Shown: positions 44,161 to 51,745, counted from the stretch's first letter. The stretch is DNA of 64,000 nucleotides from an uncultured Oscillibacter sp. (GCA_905200545.1 CAJKKQ010000003.1:103403-167402); one strand, 5' to 3'. The notes: generated from the sequence alone by a model not told the origin. Made by a program: numbers and translations.

Positions 44161-44280
44161 CCGGTGCCGGGCGGCGAGGAGAGGCGGTCCCGTGCTCTCC
44201 CTGCCGGATCTGGAACCGGTCTTTTTAACTCAGCGCGGGCATTGCCCGTCATATCACCGGAAGGAGAAACAAAAAACCAT

Positions 44281-44754
44281 ATGGAGCTTCAGGTTGGGAG
44301 CATTTTGGAGGGCAAGGTGACCTCCATCACCAAATTCGGCGCGTTTGTCGCACTGGAGGGCGGCCGGTCCGGTTTGGTACATATCTCGGAGATCGCCAAC
44401 AGCTTTGTCAACGACGTCCACGACTTTTTACAGGAGGGACAGACTGTCAAGGTCATGGTCCTGTCCACAGACAACGGAAAGATCAATCTTTCCATCAAGA
44501 AGACCCTGCCTCCCCCGGAGCGTCCTGCCTCCCGGGGCCCCCGTCCCCCCATGCGTCCCCGGCCGGAAGGTGCGCCCCGCCCTGCTCCGCAGTCCCGTTC
44601 TTTTTCCCGGGGCGCTCAGCAGCCTCTGCCTCCCTCCGGAGATCAGTCCTTCGAGGATAAGCTCAAGCAGTTCCTCTCCTCTTCCGAGGGGAAGATGGCC
44701 GATCTCAACCGCAGCATCGACGGCAAGCGGGGCGGCGGCCGCAGAAGAAGATAA
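44281..44754 (+). CDS. yabR: S1-domain RNA-binding protein YabR
   Basis: This 157-residue protein has an N-terminal S1 domain (about 1-75: GSILEGKVTSITKFGAFVALEGGRSGLVHISEIA) followed by a Pro/Arg-rich disordered linker (78-120) and a short conserved end (FEDKLKQFLSSSEGKMADLNRSID) typical of clostridial YabR-like proteins, then a basic GGGRRRR tail. The start MELQVGSIL follows AAGGAG at a longer than usual spacing. Confidence 0.9.
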   Translation: MELQVGSILEGKVTSITKFGAFVALEGGRSGLVHISEIANSFVNDVHDFLQEGQTVKVMVLSTDNGKINLSIKKTLPPPERPASRGPRPPMRPRPEGAPRPAPQSRSFSRGAQQPLPPSGDQSFEDKLKQFLSSSEGKMADLNRSIDGKRGGGRRRR

Positions 44755-44758
44755 TTGC

Positions 44759-44792
44759 AAATGCCCGCCGGAAATTCCGGCGGGCATTTTCT
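44759..44792 (+). terminator. Intrinsic terminator after yabR
   Basis: A perfect 15-bp stem (44759-44773 with 44775-44789, core TGCCCGCCGG) is followed by TTTTCT. Confidence 0.9.
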
Positions 44793-44988
44793 ATCCGGAG
44801 ATAGATAAAAAGGAGCCGCCCGGCGTCAAACACCGTGCGGCCCAAACGGGTGGGATATTGGAAAGCTTCCTGTATTATGATACACCCCCGTCCCCTGCTG
44901 TGTAAACAGGAGCTTTTGCCGAATCCCCACTTCTTTTGGCGAATCCGCTCAGGCGGAAACAATTTGCGGATGCAGCCGGATTTCCCCT

Positions 44989-45016
44989 TTGCAAAGATGT
45001 GATGGTATGTTATACT
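44989..45016 (+). promoter_or_regulatory. Promoter of hpf
   Basis: TTGCAA (44989-44994), a 16-bp spacer and TATACT (45011-45016) lie 55 bp upstream of the start codon. Confidence 0.65.
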
Positions 45017-45070
45017 GTATAAAAGAGAGAACACTCTCGTCCTCTCTTTCATACGAAAGGAGCGATTTCG

Positions 45071-45619
45071 ATGAAGTACGCCTTTACCTGCAAGAAAGTG
45101 ACCCTCAATGACTCCATCAAGGAGTACGCTGAAAAGAAAATCAACAAGCTGCAGCGCTACTTCCGGGAGGAGGACACCACCGCATATGTCACGTTCTCTG
45201 TGGAGAAAGAGCATCTTTGCTCCGTGGAAGTCACGATCCGCGGCGGCGGCACGCTGCTCCGCGCCCAGACGGAGGCCCCCGACGGTGATATGCGCGGCGC
45301 CATCGACGCCGCTGTGGGTTATATCGAGCGCCAGATCCTCAAGAACAAGACCCGCCTTGCCAAGCGCCTGCGCAGCGAGGGCTTCCCGCCTCCGGCTCCC
45401 ACCGACGACTTCGAGGTGGCAGAGGAGAAGGAGTTCAACATCGTCCGCACCAAGCGCTTCTCCGTCAAGCCCATGAGCACGGAGGAGGCCATTTTGCAGA
45501 TGAACCTGCTGGATCACAGCTTCTTCGTCTTCCGCAACAGTGCCGACGACAGCCTGTGTATCGTCTACTGCCGCAAGAACGGCGGCTACGGTCTCATCGT
45601 CACCGACGACGAGGAATAA
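45071..45619 (+). CDS. hpf: Ribosome hibernation promoting factor, long form
   Basis: This protein dimerises 70S ribosomes into inactive 100S particles. The 182-residue protein has an N-terminal HPF/RaiA domain (about 1-100) and, after a linker, the C-terminal dimerisation domain (about 122-180: IVRTKRFSVKPMSTEEAILQMNLLDHSFFVFRN), so it is the long form usual in Firmicutes. AAAGGAG precedes the start; own promoter and terminator. Confidence 0.95.
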   Translation: MKYAFTCKKVTLNDSIKEYAEKKINKLQRYFREEDTTAYVTFSVEKEHLCSVEVTIRGGGTLLRAQTEAPDGDMRGAIDAAVGYIERQILKNKTRLAKRLRSEGFPPPAPTDDFEVAEEKEFNIVRTKRFSVKPMSTEEAILQMNLLDHSFFVFRNSADDSLCIVYCRKNGGYGLIVTDDEE

Positions 45620-45629
45620 CCGCACAATC

Positions 45630-45657
45630 AGGAGGGGCCTCAGGCCCCTCCTTTTTT
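45630..45657 (+). terminator. Intrinsic terminator of hpf
   Basis: The stem AGGAGGGGCC/GGCCCCTCCT is followed by TTTTTTG. Confidence 0.88.
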
Positions 45658-45697
45658 GTCCCTTTCGGTTGAAAAAAGCCGTGTTTTTCGGAAAGGG

Positions 45698-45726
45698 TTG
45701 CGTTTTTTTGCCGCATTTGTTATACT
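45698..45726 (+). promoter_or_regulatory. Promoter of the PIN-like gene
   Basis: TTGCGT (45698-45703), a 17-bp spacer and TATACT (45721-45726) lie 57 bp upstream of the start. Confidence 0.65.
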
Positions 45727-45783
45727 GATACCAGCGTCCGCCTTCGCGGGCGCTGAATTTTAAAAAAGAAAGAATTTAGATTC

Positions 45784-46482
45784 ATGAAAATGATTTTTTT
45801 AGTGGACGGAGACAACAACATCGGTACCGGGCTCCAGGGCATTGAAGCCCTCACTGCCGAGGATACCGTCCTGATCTTTTACGGAAAGGGCCAGTCCCTG
45901 GCCAGTGTCAAAAAGCTCTGCGGCAGCACCCGGGCCCAGGTCCAGTATCTGGAGAGCGTCAAGGGCGGGAAAAACTCCATTGACTTCCAGATCATCACGG
46001 AGTTGGGCGTGCTGGTGGGCCGGGGCGAGGCGGACTTTGCCTACGTCATCAGCCAGGACAAGGGGTATGAGGCCGCCATGAGCGCCCTGCGGGCCCGCTA
46101 CGCCGACACCTTCCAGGAGGTGGCCCTGCGCCCCTCCATCCAGAGCTGCCTGCAGGCGGCGTTTTTGCTGCGCTCCGCCTCGCTGGAGGAGCTCTCCGCC
46201 TCCCTGACCCGGGAGTATGGCCCGGTGCAGGGCGCCCTGGCCTATGCCCACCTGCAAACGCTCTTCGCCCCGCCTCCGGCGGAGGAGAAGCCCGCCGCCC
46301 CCCGCCGCCGCAAGCGTTCCAGCGGCAAGGGCGGTCAGACGGCCCAGGCTCCCGCTGTGGAGGCAGCCCCCCAGGAGCCTGCCGCGGAGCCTGACGTCCC
46401 GGCAGAAAAAGCCGTCAAAACCACCCGCACCCACCGGGGCGGGCGGCGCCGGAAGAAACCCGCGGAGGCCCCCGCAGGCTGA
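45784..46482 (+). CDS. PIN-like domain protein with basic C-terminal tail
   Basis: This 232-residue protein has an N-terminal domain (about 1-120) with spaced acidic residues, FLVDGDNNIGTGL, NSIDFQII and FAYVISQDKGYEAAM, resembling the metal-binding Asp residues of PIN/NYN-type nucleases. The C-terminal ~75 residues are disordered, Ala/Pro-rich and end in basic RTHRGGRRRKK, likely RNA- or DNA-binding. Catalytic activity is inferred from the acidic pattern only. Weak ribosome site (AAAGAAAG). Confidence 0.65.
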   Translation: MKMIFLVDGDNNIGTGLQGIEALTAEDTVLIFYGKGQSLASVKKLCGSTRAQVQYLESVKGGKNSIDFQIITELGVLVGRGEADFAYVISQDKGYEAAMSALRARYADTFQEVALRPSIQSCLQAAFLLRSASLEELSASLTREYGPVQGALAYAHLQTLFAPPPAEEKPAAPRRRKRSSGKGGQTAQAPAVEAAPQEPAAEPDVPAEKAVKTTRTHRGGRRRKKPAEAPAG

Positions 46483-46488
46483 AGATGC

Positions 46489-46524
46489 AAAAAAGCGTGC
46501 CCCATGGAACGGGCACGCTTTTTT
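46489..46524 (+). terminator. Intrinsic terminator after the PIN-like gene
   Basis: The stem AAAAAAGCGTGCCC/GGGCACGCTTTTTT has an eight-base loop. Confidence 0.88.
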
Positions 46525-46562
46525 CTATTTTGCCGTCCACGCTGCCGGTGCCCGTTTGAGAA

Positions 46563-46599
46563 AAGCAAAGCACCCGCTCTTTGAGCGGGTGCTTTGCTT
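46563..46599 (-). terminator. Intrinsic terminator of gapA
   Basis: A perfect 17-bp stem (46563-46579 with 46583-46599), read on the minus strand, is followed by TTTCTC, seven bases beyond the gapA stop. Confidence 0.85.
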
Positions 46600-46605
46600 G
46601 GTGGT

Positions 46606-47631
46606 TCAATCTGCGTGATCCACGGCGTACATGTGGGCCATGAGATCCAGGATCTTGTTGGAATAGCCCCATTCGTTGTCGTACCAGGCGATGAGCTTGA
46701 CGAAGTTGTCGTCCAGCATGATGCCGGCAGTCTCATCGAAGATGCAGGTCTCGGAAAAGCCCGTCAGATCGGAGGAGACCACCTGGTCGGTGGTGCAGGT
46801 GATGATGCCCTTCATGGAATTGCGGGCGGCGTTCTCCATGGCCACGCACACATCGTGGTAGCTGGCAGGCTGGATCAGCCGGGCGGTGAGATCCACCACA
46901 GAGACGTCGTTGGTGGGCACCCGGAAGCTCATGCCCGTCATCTTTCCCTTGAGCTCGGGGATTACCACGCCCACCGCCTTGGCGGCGCCGGTGGTGGAGG
47001 GGATGATGTTGCCCATGACGCTGCGGCCGGTGCGCCAGTCACGGCCTGCCCGGGAGTCCACGGCCTTCTGCTTGGCGGTGGCGGCGTGGATGGTGGACAT
47101 CAGAGCCTGGGAGATGCCGAACGTGTCGTTGATGACCTTGGTCATGGGAGCCAGGCAGTTGGTGGTGCAGGAGGCGTTGGACACCACATCCATATCCGGC
47201 GTGTAGAGCTTGTGGTTGACGCCCATGACGAAAGTGGGGGTCACATCGTCCTTGGCAGGTGCGGAAATGATGACCTTCTTGGCCCCGTGGTTGAAGTGGG
47301 CGGAGGCCTTTTCCACGGTGCAGTAAGCACCGGTGGATTCGATGATGTACTCGGCGCCGCAGTCATCCCAGGGAATCTGGGAGGCGTCGTCATAGCTGTA
47401 GACCCGGATCTTCTTGCCGTTGATGATGAGGTGGCGGTCATCCCGCTCCACGGTACCCTGGAACGTCCGGAATACGGAGTCGTACTTTACCTGGTAGACC
47501 ATGTAGTCCAGATCCGCGTTGCGCAGGTTGATGCCCCGGATCTCGTAGCTGCTGCATCCCCGTTCCACCATGATCCGCAGAGCCACGCGTCCAATGCGGC
47601 CGAAGCCGTTAATCCCAACTTGAATCGCCAT
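46606..47631 (-). CDS. gapA: Glyceraldehyde-3-phosphate dehydrogenase
   Basis: This NAD-dependent glycolytic enzyme has 341 residues: Rossmann motif VGINGFGRIGR, active-site SNASCTTNCLAP (Cys near 157), HAATAKQ, SVMGNIIPSTTGAAKAVG, SFRVPTNDVSVVDL and WYDNEWGYSNK. The start MAIQVGINGFG has AAGGA upstream. It is monocistronic; an inverted repeat lies upstream of its -10 box. Confidence 0.96.
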   Translation of the reverse strand: MAIQVGINGFGRIGRVALRIMVERGCSSYEIRGINLRNADLDYMVYQVKYDSVFRTFQGTVERDDRHLIINGKKIRVYSYDDASQIPWDDCGAEYIIESTGAYCTVEKASAHFNHGAKKVIISAPAKDDVTPTFVMGVNHKLYTPDMDVVSNASCTTNCLAPMTKVINDTFGISQALMSTIHAATAKQKAVDSRAGRDWRTGRSVMGNIIPSTTGAAKAVGVVIPELKGKMTGMSFRVPTNDVSVVDLTARLIQPASYHDVCVAMENAARNSMKGIITCTTDQVVSSDLTGFSETCIFDETAGIMLDDNFVKLIAWYDNEWGYSNKILDLMAHMYAVDHAD

Positions 47632-47693
47632 CGTTTCAATCCTTCCCAATCGTATTTGCGGCGGATGCCGCCTGCCTGGGCTGTGCTGATTTC

Positions 47694-47745
47694 ATTATAC
47701 CATTCGTTTAGAAAAATTCACTTGATATTTACGTAAAATTACGTA
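47694..47745 (-). promoter_or_regulatory. gapA promoter region with TACGTAA inverted repeat
   Basis: On the minus strand a -10 box TATAAT (47694-47699) is clear; the -35 match is poor. A perfect inverted repeat TACGTAA-AA-TTACGTA (47730-47745) sits just upstream, placed for an activator or repressor. Confidence 0.5.
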
Positions 47746-47939
47746 CTTTCTTTTTATGTTTTTCTGGTTTAATTGCACAGCGGTCTGTGCTGCATTCGAC
47801 AATTTTCGACAAAATTCTTGTTTTCCCCCAGGGACTTTGCTATCCTATAGGTATTGCAGGCAGCCTTTTCCTGGGTTATGGGGACGTTTGCCCGCATATG
47901 CTACGCAAAGCGCCCCACGGCGCGGGAGAGGAGGATCAC

Positions 47940-48752
47940 ATGGAGGGGGATCGCAATCAGCTGGAAGCCCTGCTGCCCAACATCGCTGCACAGATGCGGG
48001 GCGCACTGAGCAATCTCCACCTGGCTGCCGCCCAGCTGGTGCCTGCCGCTCAGCGGGAACAGGATCCGGATCTGGACGCCCGGGCCGCTTTGCTGGATCA
48101 GAGCTACTATCAGCTGCTGCGGCTGGCGGGAAACCTCTCCGCCGCGGCCATGCTGCAAAGCGACGCGCCGCTTTCTCTTCAGGATGGGGACATCGTGGAG
48201 GCAGTTTCGTCCTTGTGTGAACAAACCGCCTCTCTGGCGGAGCTGGCAGGGGTGCACCTCTCCTTCCGCTGTGCCATGGATCACCACGTGTGTGCCTTTT
48301 GCCGGGAGGGTGTCGAACAGCTCCTCTTTCAGCTGCTGTCCAACGCGGTGAAGTTTACCCCCCAAGGCGGCAGCGTCACGGTGGAATTGAAATGCGCCGG
48401 AGGAAAAGTGCTTTTATCCGTGGCGGACACCGGCTGCGGTATGGAACCGGAACAGCTGGAGACCCTCTTTGACCGTTACCGCAGCGGCAATCCCATGGTG
48501 CCTGTCCCCCACGGTCTGGGACTGGGCCTGGCCCTTTGCCAGCGGGTGGCGCAGGGGCACGGCGGCAGCCTGATGGCGGAATCCCATTTGGGCCAGGGCT
48601 CCCGTTTTACCGTGTCCATCCCGGATCGGCAATGTGGGATCACGGAGATCTCCGATGTGCGCTTCGACTATTCCGGCGGCTTCAATCGGGCCCTGCTGGC
48701 GTTGTCGGATGCATTGCCAGCCCGGGCGTTTCTTCTGCGCAATCAGGATTGA
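47940..48752 (+). CDS. Histidine-kinase-like protein lacking the phospho-acceptor His
   Basis: This 270-residue soluble protein has a dimerisation helix pair and an intact HATPase domain: LLFQLLSNAVKFTPQGG (N box), SVADTGCGMEPEQLETLFDRY (G1/F box) and HGLGLGLALCQRVAQGHGG (G2). At the H-box, LLPNIAAQMRGALSNL aligns with the usual NVSHELRTPL with Ala17 at the His position. No sensor or membrane segment and no response-regulator gene is adjacent. The start MEGDRNQLEAL has GAGGAGG; the frame is open upstream without a site. It may bind ATP without kinase output or regulate another kinase. Confidence 0.75.
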   Translation: MEGDRNQLEALLPNIAAQMRGALSNLHLAAAQLVPAAQREQDPDLDARAALLDQSYYQLLRLAGNLSAAAMLQSDAPLSLQDGDIVEAVSSLCEQTASLAELAGVHLSFRCAMDHHVCAFCREGVEQLLFQLLSNAVKFTPQGGSVTVELKCAGGKVLLSVADTGCGMEPEQLETLFDRYRSGNPMVPVPHGLGLGLALCQRVAQGHGGSLMAESHLGQGSRFTVSIPDRQCGITEISDVRFDYSGGFNRALLALSDALPARAFLLRNQD

Positions 48753-48759
48753 CAGTCAC

Positions 48760-48790
48760 AGGCCGCGCCTTTGGGCGCGGCCTGTTCTTG
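48760..48790 (+). terminator. Intrinsic terminator after the kinase-like gene
   Basis: The stem AGGCCGCGCC/GGCGCGGCCT with loop TTTG is followed by GTTCTTGCTTCC; the U tract is weak. Confidence 0.6.
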
Positions 48791-48875
48791 CTTCCCCCTT
48801 TTCATTTTCCTCAAAATCGGGTACAATGTGCCTGACAATCACGGGAAAGCACCGCTTCCCCCAAGGAGGTTTTTC

Positions 48876-49922
48876 ATGTCCCTGGTATATGTGGCCATGA
48901 GCGGCGGCGTGGACAGCGCCGCAGCGGCTCTGCTGCTGATGCAGGCAGGGTATCAGGTGCGGGGCGTCACACTGCGCCTGCGCGCCGACGGGCAGGAGGA
49001 TGATTTGGACAGCGCCCGGGCCGTGGCGGACAAATTGGGGATCCCACACACGGTACTGGATCAGCGGGAGCTGTTCCAGCACACGGTGATGGATCGATTT
49101 GTCTCGGAATATGTGGCTGGCCGAACGCCCAATCCCTGCGTGGACTGCAACCGCTGCGTCAAATTCGGGGCGCTGCTGGACTGGGCTCTGGAACAGGGGG
49201 CAGACTATCTGGCCACCGGACACTACGCCCGGGTGGACCGTGATCCGGCCTCCGGCCGGTACCTGCTGCTGCGGGGACTGGACCGCCGGAAGGAGCAGAG
49301 CTATTTTCTCTATCAGCTGACCCAGCACCAGCTCTCCCACCTGCTGTTCCCGGTGGGAGACTATGAAAAACCCGCTCTCCGGGCTCTGGCGGAGGCCCAT
49401 GGCTTTGCCAATGCCCATCGGGCGGACAGTCAGGATATCTGCTTCATTCCAGGCGGAGACTATATGGCTTTTCTGGAGGAGTACGGCGGCGTGACCCCCC
49501 AACCCGGGGACTTTGTGGACGCCCAGGGCCGCGTGCTGGGCCGTCACAAGGGTCTGGAGCGCTACACCACCGGACAGCGGAAGGGCCTGGGGGTCAGCGC
49601 AGATGCCCCGCTGTACGTGGTGCGCAAGGATCCGGCGTCCAACACCGTGGTGCTGGGGCCGGACAGTGCCCTGTATTCCCGGGAGCTGATCGCAGATGCC
49701 TTTAACTGGATCTCCGTACCGGAACCCTCCGCTCCCCTGACGGTTACTGCCAAGACCCGCTACAGCCAGCGGGAGGATGGGGCGGCAGCCCAGGTGCTGC
49801 CGGACGGGTCGGTACAGGTTTCCTTCACCGTACCCCAGCGGGCGGTCACAGCCGGTCAGGCGGTGGTGCTCTACGACGGGGAGCGGGTGGTAGGCGGCGG
49901 TACCATCCGGGAGGCCTGGTAA
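48876..49922 (+). CDS. mnmA: tRNA-specific 2-thiouridylase MnmA
   Basis: This enzyme makes 2-thiouridine at the wobble position of Lys, Glu and Gln tRNAs. The 348-residue protein has the PP-loop MSGGVDSAAAA, catalytic Cys in TPNPCVDCNRCVKFG, second Cys in ADSQDICFIPGGDY, GRHKGLERYTTGQRKGLG and a C-terminal barrel. AAGGAGG precedes the ATG; upstream in-frame codons lack a site. Confidence 0.95.
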   Translation: MSLVYVAMSGGVDSAAAALLLMQAGYQVRGVTLRLRADGQEDDLDSARAVADKLGIPHTVLDQRELFQHTVMDRFVSEYVAGRTPNPCVDCNRCVKFGALLDWALEQGADYLATGHYARVDRDPASGRYLLLRGLDRRKEQSYFLYQLTQHQLSHLLFPVGDYEKPALRALAEAHGFANAHRADSQDICFIPGGDYMAFLEEYGGVTPQPGDFVDAQGRVLGRHKGLERYTTGQRKGLGVSADAPLYVVRKDPASNTVVLGPDSALYSRELIADAFNWISVPEPSAPLTVTAKTRYSQREDGAAAQVLPDGSVQVSFTVPQRAVTAGQAVVLYDGERVVGGGTIREAW

Positions 49923-49929
49923 ATGAAAC

Positions 49930-49953
49930 GGGCGCCGCAGCTGCGGCGCCCGG
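49930..49953. terminator. GC-rich perfect palindrome between mnmA and the small ORF
   Basis: A 24-bp perfect palindrome (arms CGGGCGCCGCA) seven bases after mnmA; on the minus strand it is followed by TTTCATTT. It probably separates the two converging units. Confidence 0.6.
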
Positions 49954-49958
49954 AATCG

Positions 49959-50033
49959 TTATCGGTCACTGACCAGCCAGTTGTCCTGAAAGATCAGGTC
50001 ATCTACATCACTGCCGACATATAGGGTCTTCAT
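49959..50033 (-). CDS. Candidate 24-residue peptide
   Basis: A 25-codon ORF begins MKTLYVGSDVDD and ends in LVSDR. It has an excellent ribosome site (AAAGGAGG, eight bases before ATG) and is followed five bases later by the 24-bp palindrome. A TATACT -10-like box lies at 50068-50073 on the minus strand, but with a poor -35. The acidic sequence resembles no family I recognise. Support is the translation signal only. Confidence 0.45.
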   Translation of the reverse strand: MKTLYVGSDVDDLIFQDNWLVSDR

Positions 50034-50157
50034 AGGTATTTCCTCCTTTGCAAAACGGTCTTTTGTCAGTATATGCGCCCGATACCGGGAAATTGCACGG
50101 AACAGGGCAACTTCTCTGCCGGGTATCAAAAGTTTTTTGCTTTTTTTGAATCGAGGC

Positions 50158-50186
50158 TTGACATTCCACCTTCTATATGATATTCT
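50158..50186 (+). promoter_or_regulatory. Promoter of tRNA-Leu/tRNA-fMet
   Basis: TTGACA (50158-50163), a 17-bp spacer and TATTCT (50181-50186) lie 18 bp upstream of tRNA-Leu. Confidence 0.78.
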
Positions 50187-50203
50187 AATTGTTGCCGACA
50201 GCT

Positions 50204-50290
50204 GCCGGTGTGGTGGAATTGGTAGACACAGGGGACTTAAAATCCCCCGGTAGCGATACTGTACCGGTTCGAGTCCGGTCACCGGCACCA
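50204..50290 (+). tRNA. tRNA-Leu(TAA)
   Basis: The 87-nt class II tRNA has acceptor GCCGGTG/CACCGGC, anticodon stem GGGGA/TCCCC with loop CTTAAAA (anticodon TAA), a long variable arm and encoded ACCA. Confidence 0.95.
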
Positions 50291-50303
50291 CAAAATGAGA
50301 TAT

Positions 50304-50379
<76 letters not shown>

Positions 50380-50383
50380 GACA

Positions 50384-50421
50384 AAGAACCTTGAAGCCGC
50401 AACGGTTTCAAGGTTCTTTTT
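50384..50421 (+). terminator. Element-borne terminator immediately after tRNA-fMet
   Basis: The stem AAGAACCTTGAA/TTCAAGGTTCTT is followed by TTTTTA. It is provided by the element and replaces the original tRNA terminator now stranded at 59197-59257. Confidence 0.82.
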
Positions 50422-50856
50422 ATACAATTCCGGCAGATGTTTTCCCTTTATTTTTCCCTTTACAGGTTCTTAAGGGGAATTTTCAGGGGGTGCAGCCTCC
50501 CCGGCGGTGAGCTGCCCGGGACACCAGGGCGGCGGCAAATCCGACAGCGCTGTCGGATTTCCAGCACCCAGGCAAGGGGGTAAATCCGCAAGCGCCTGCG
50601 GATTTGAACAGCCTCCGGGCATTGGTACAAATCCGCCAACGTGTTCGGATTTGCACGGCACCCAGGCAACCGGCCCAGGTCTCCCGGGGAACGTGCGCGG
50701 CGCTCCTGGATAAAGAAACCACCGTTGTCGGAAAATCCAACAACGGTGGGCCTGCTGGGGATCTGGCCCCGGTGTCCGAATCGGACACAAGGGCGGCGGC
50801 AGCTCCGGCAGGGGTACCCCCAAAATTTTGCGGGTACCTCCGCCGCCGGTGATCCT
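50422..50856. other. Non-coding left end of the element with a hairpin array
   Basis: No supported gene. Three 24-bp hairpins with shared arms AAATCCG/CGGATTT occur at 50537-50560 (a perfect palindrome), 50582-50605 and 50629-50652. A fourth hairpin, CCACCGTTGT/ACAACGGTGG, lies at 50719-50749, and a GTGTCCGA palindrome at 50772-50788. Overlapping open frames here are proline/arginine-rich and lack ribosome sites. Confidence 0.6.
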
Positions 50857-51126
50857 TTACGCCACACAAAACCGGCGGGTGGTCGTGGTGTGGGTGAAGC
50901 GCTCCGCCACGTCCGGGAGGGCCTTGCGGAGGGCCACCGTGTCAACCCTGGAAGCGGTGACGGCTTTCCAGGTGATCTTATACTCCCCGGCCTGGATGGC
51001 CTCACGGTCCCCCATAGCGGCCTTGATGGCGTCTTTCAGGGCTTCCGCCTCCGCCTGGGCCTCGTCAATCAGGGCTTGCAGCTGGCGCAGCTCCCGCGCC
51101 TTGGCTTCCAGTTCGTTGATACTCAT
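50857..51126 (-). CDS. Small phage-type protein similar to the YqaJ-nuclease C-terminal segment
   Basis: This 89-residue protein has a coiled-coil N-terminus (MSINELEAKARELRQLQALI) and a C-terminal part, YKITWKAVTASRVDTVALRKAL...TTTTRRFCVA, resembling the tail of YqaJ-type exonucleases and small ORFs found beside them. No nuclease core is present. AGGAGG precedes the start. The role may be in recombination, but this is inference from resemblance. Confidence 0.55.
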   Translation of the reverse strand: MSINELEAKARELRQLQALIDEAQAEAEALKDAIKAAMGDREAIQAGEYKITWKAVTASRVDTVALRKALPDVAERFTHTTTTRRFCVA

Positions 51127-51293
51127 GGTGTCTTCCTCCTCATATCCTGCGGCGGCTGGTTTGGTGCTCTCCGGATCGTCCCCGGCCTTCACGAAGCAGC
51201 CCGCCCGTTTGTGGGATGGGGAGATTTTAGAGAGGTCATCCGGCTCTTTCCCGGTCCGCCTGTCGCAGCTCCCTGTTCCCTTGCTGTGATTAT

Positions 51294-51322
51294 AATATAG
51301 CATATATGTGCTCATATATCAA
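51294..51322 (-). promoter_or_regulatory. Leftward promoter of the 50857 gene
   Basis: On the minus strand TTGATA (51317-51322), a 17-bp spacer and TATATT (51294-51299). The spacer contains operator repeat 1. Confidence 0.6.
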
Positions 51323-51356
51323 TTCGCACAGTATACAAATATATGCGCTCATATAT
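51302..51356. repeat. Two near-identical 18-bp operator-like repeats
   Basis: ATATATGTGCTCATATAT (51302-51319) and ATATATGCGCTCATATAT (51339-51356) differ at one base and are partly palindromic (ATATATG...CATATAT). One overlaps the leftward promoter; the other lies upstream of the rightward promoter. Confidence 0.7.
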
Positions 51357-51366
51357 ATCTATTTTG

Positions 51367-51399
51367 TATATGGACACATATAGATTTTTGCGCTATAAT
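51367..51399 (+). promoter_or_regulatory. Rightward promoter of the RHH gene with overlapping inverted repeat
   Basis: TGGACA (51371-51376), a 17-bp spacer and TATAAT (51394-51399). The inverted repeat TATATG-GACA-CATATA (51367-51382) covers the -35 box and resembles the half-sites of the two upstream repeats, consistent with autoregulation. Confidence 0.7.
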
Positions 51400-51458
51400 A
51401 AAGCTACAATGGGAGAGGTATCGAAAAAAACACGATTTCCCCCCAGGAAGGGAGCACT

Positions 51459-51680
51459 ATGGAGGAGAAGAAAGTAAGCGCAGCGCAACGCAAAGCAACG
51501 GAAAAGTACCTGGGAAAGTTTGAGGAACTTCGCGCCAGGGTTCCGAAAGGGCAAAAGGAAGAGATTCAGGCCCACGCAGCGGCCCAGGGCGAGAGCGTGA
51601 ACGCCTTTATCAATCGGGCCATCATGGAGGCTATGGAGCGGGACAAGGCCGCCGGAGCGCCCCAGGAGGGCAAAGCATAA
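51459..51680 (+). CDS. Arc-like ribbon-helix-helix DNA-binding protein
   Basis: This 73-residue protein has a strand-like segment followed by two helices (KGQKEEIQAHAAAQGESVNAFINRAIMEAMERD), the pattern of Arc/MetJ-type repressors in which a short N-terminal strand contacts DNA. The ATG has GGAAGGGAG upstream. The neighbouring operator repeats fit an autoregulated repressor. No toxin gene directly follows, though a small RNA promoter begins 30 bp downstream. Confidence 0.68.
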   Translation: MEEKKVSAAQRKATEKYLGKFEELRARVPKGQKEEIQAHAAAQGESVNAFINRAIMEAMERDKAAGAPQEGKA

Positions 51681-51710
51681 GCCCCAGGCCATGCAGGCCC
51701 AGGGCTGGGG

Positions 51711-51739
51711 TTGACAGCGGCCCCGGAGGGGCCTATAAT
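51711..51739 (+). promoter_or_regulatory. Consensus promoter of a small RNA
   Basis: TTGACA (51711-51716), exactly 17 bp and TATAAT (51734-51739): both hexamers are perfect. The spacer is itself a perfect inverted repeat GGCCCC-GGA-GGGGCC (51719-51733), a possible operator. Confidence 0.85.
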
Positions 51740-51745
51740 GAACAT

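Larger units (their letters stand above)
51127..51458. other. Divergent control region for the 50857 gene and the RHH gene
   Basis: This 332-base AT-rich gap has no gene but holds two divergent promoters and repeated operator-like sites in 51294-51399 (see the separate entries). Confidence 0.6.

Noticed and set aside
50460..51005. Proline/arginine-rich ORFs on both strands at the left end of the element
   Set aside because: They overlap the hairpin array and each other in several frames and lack ribosome sites.
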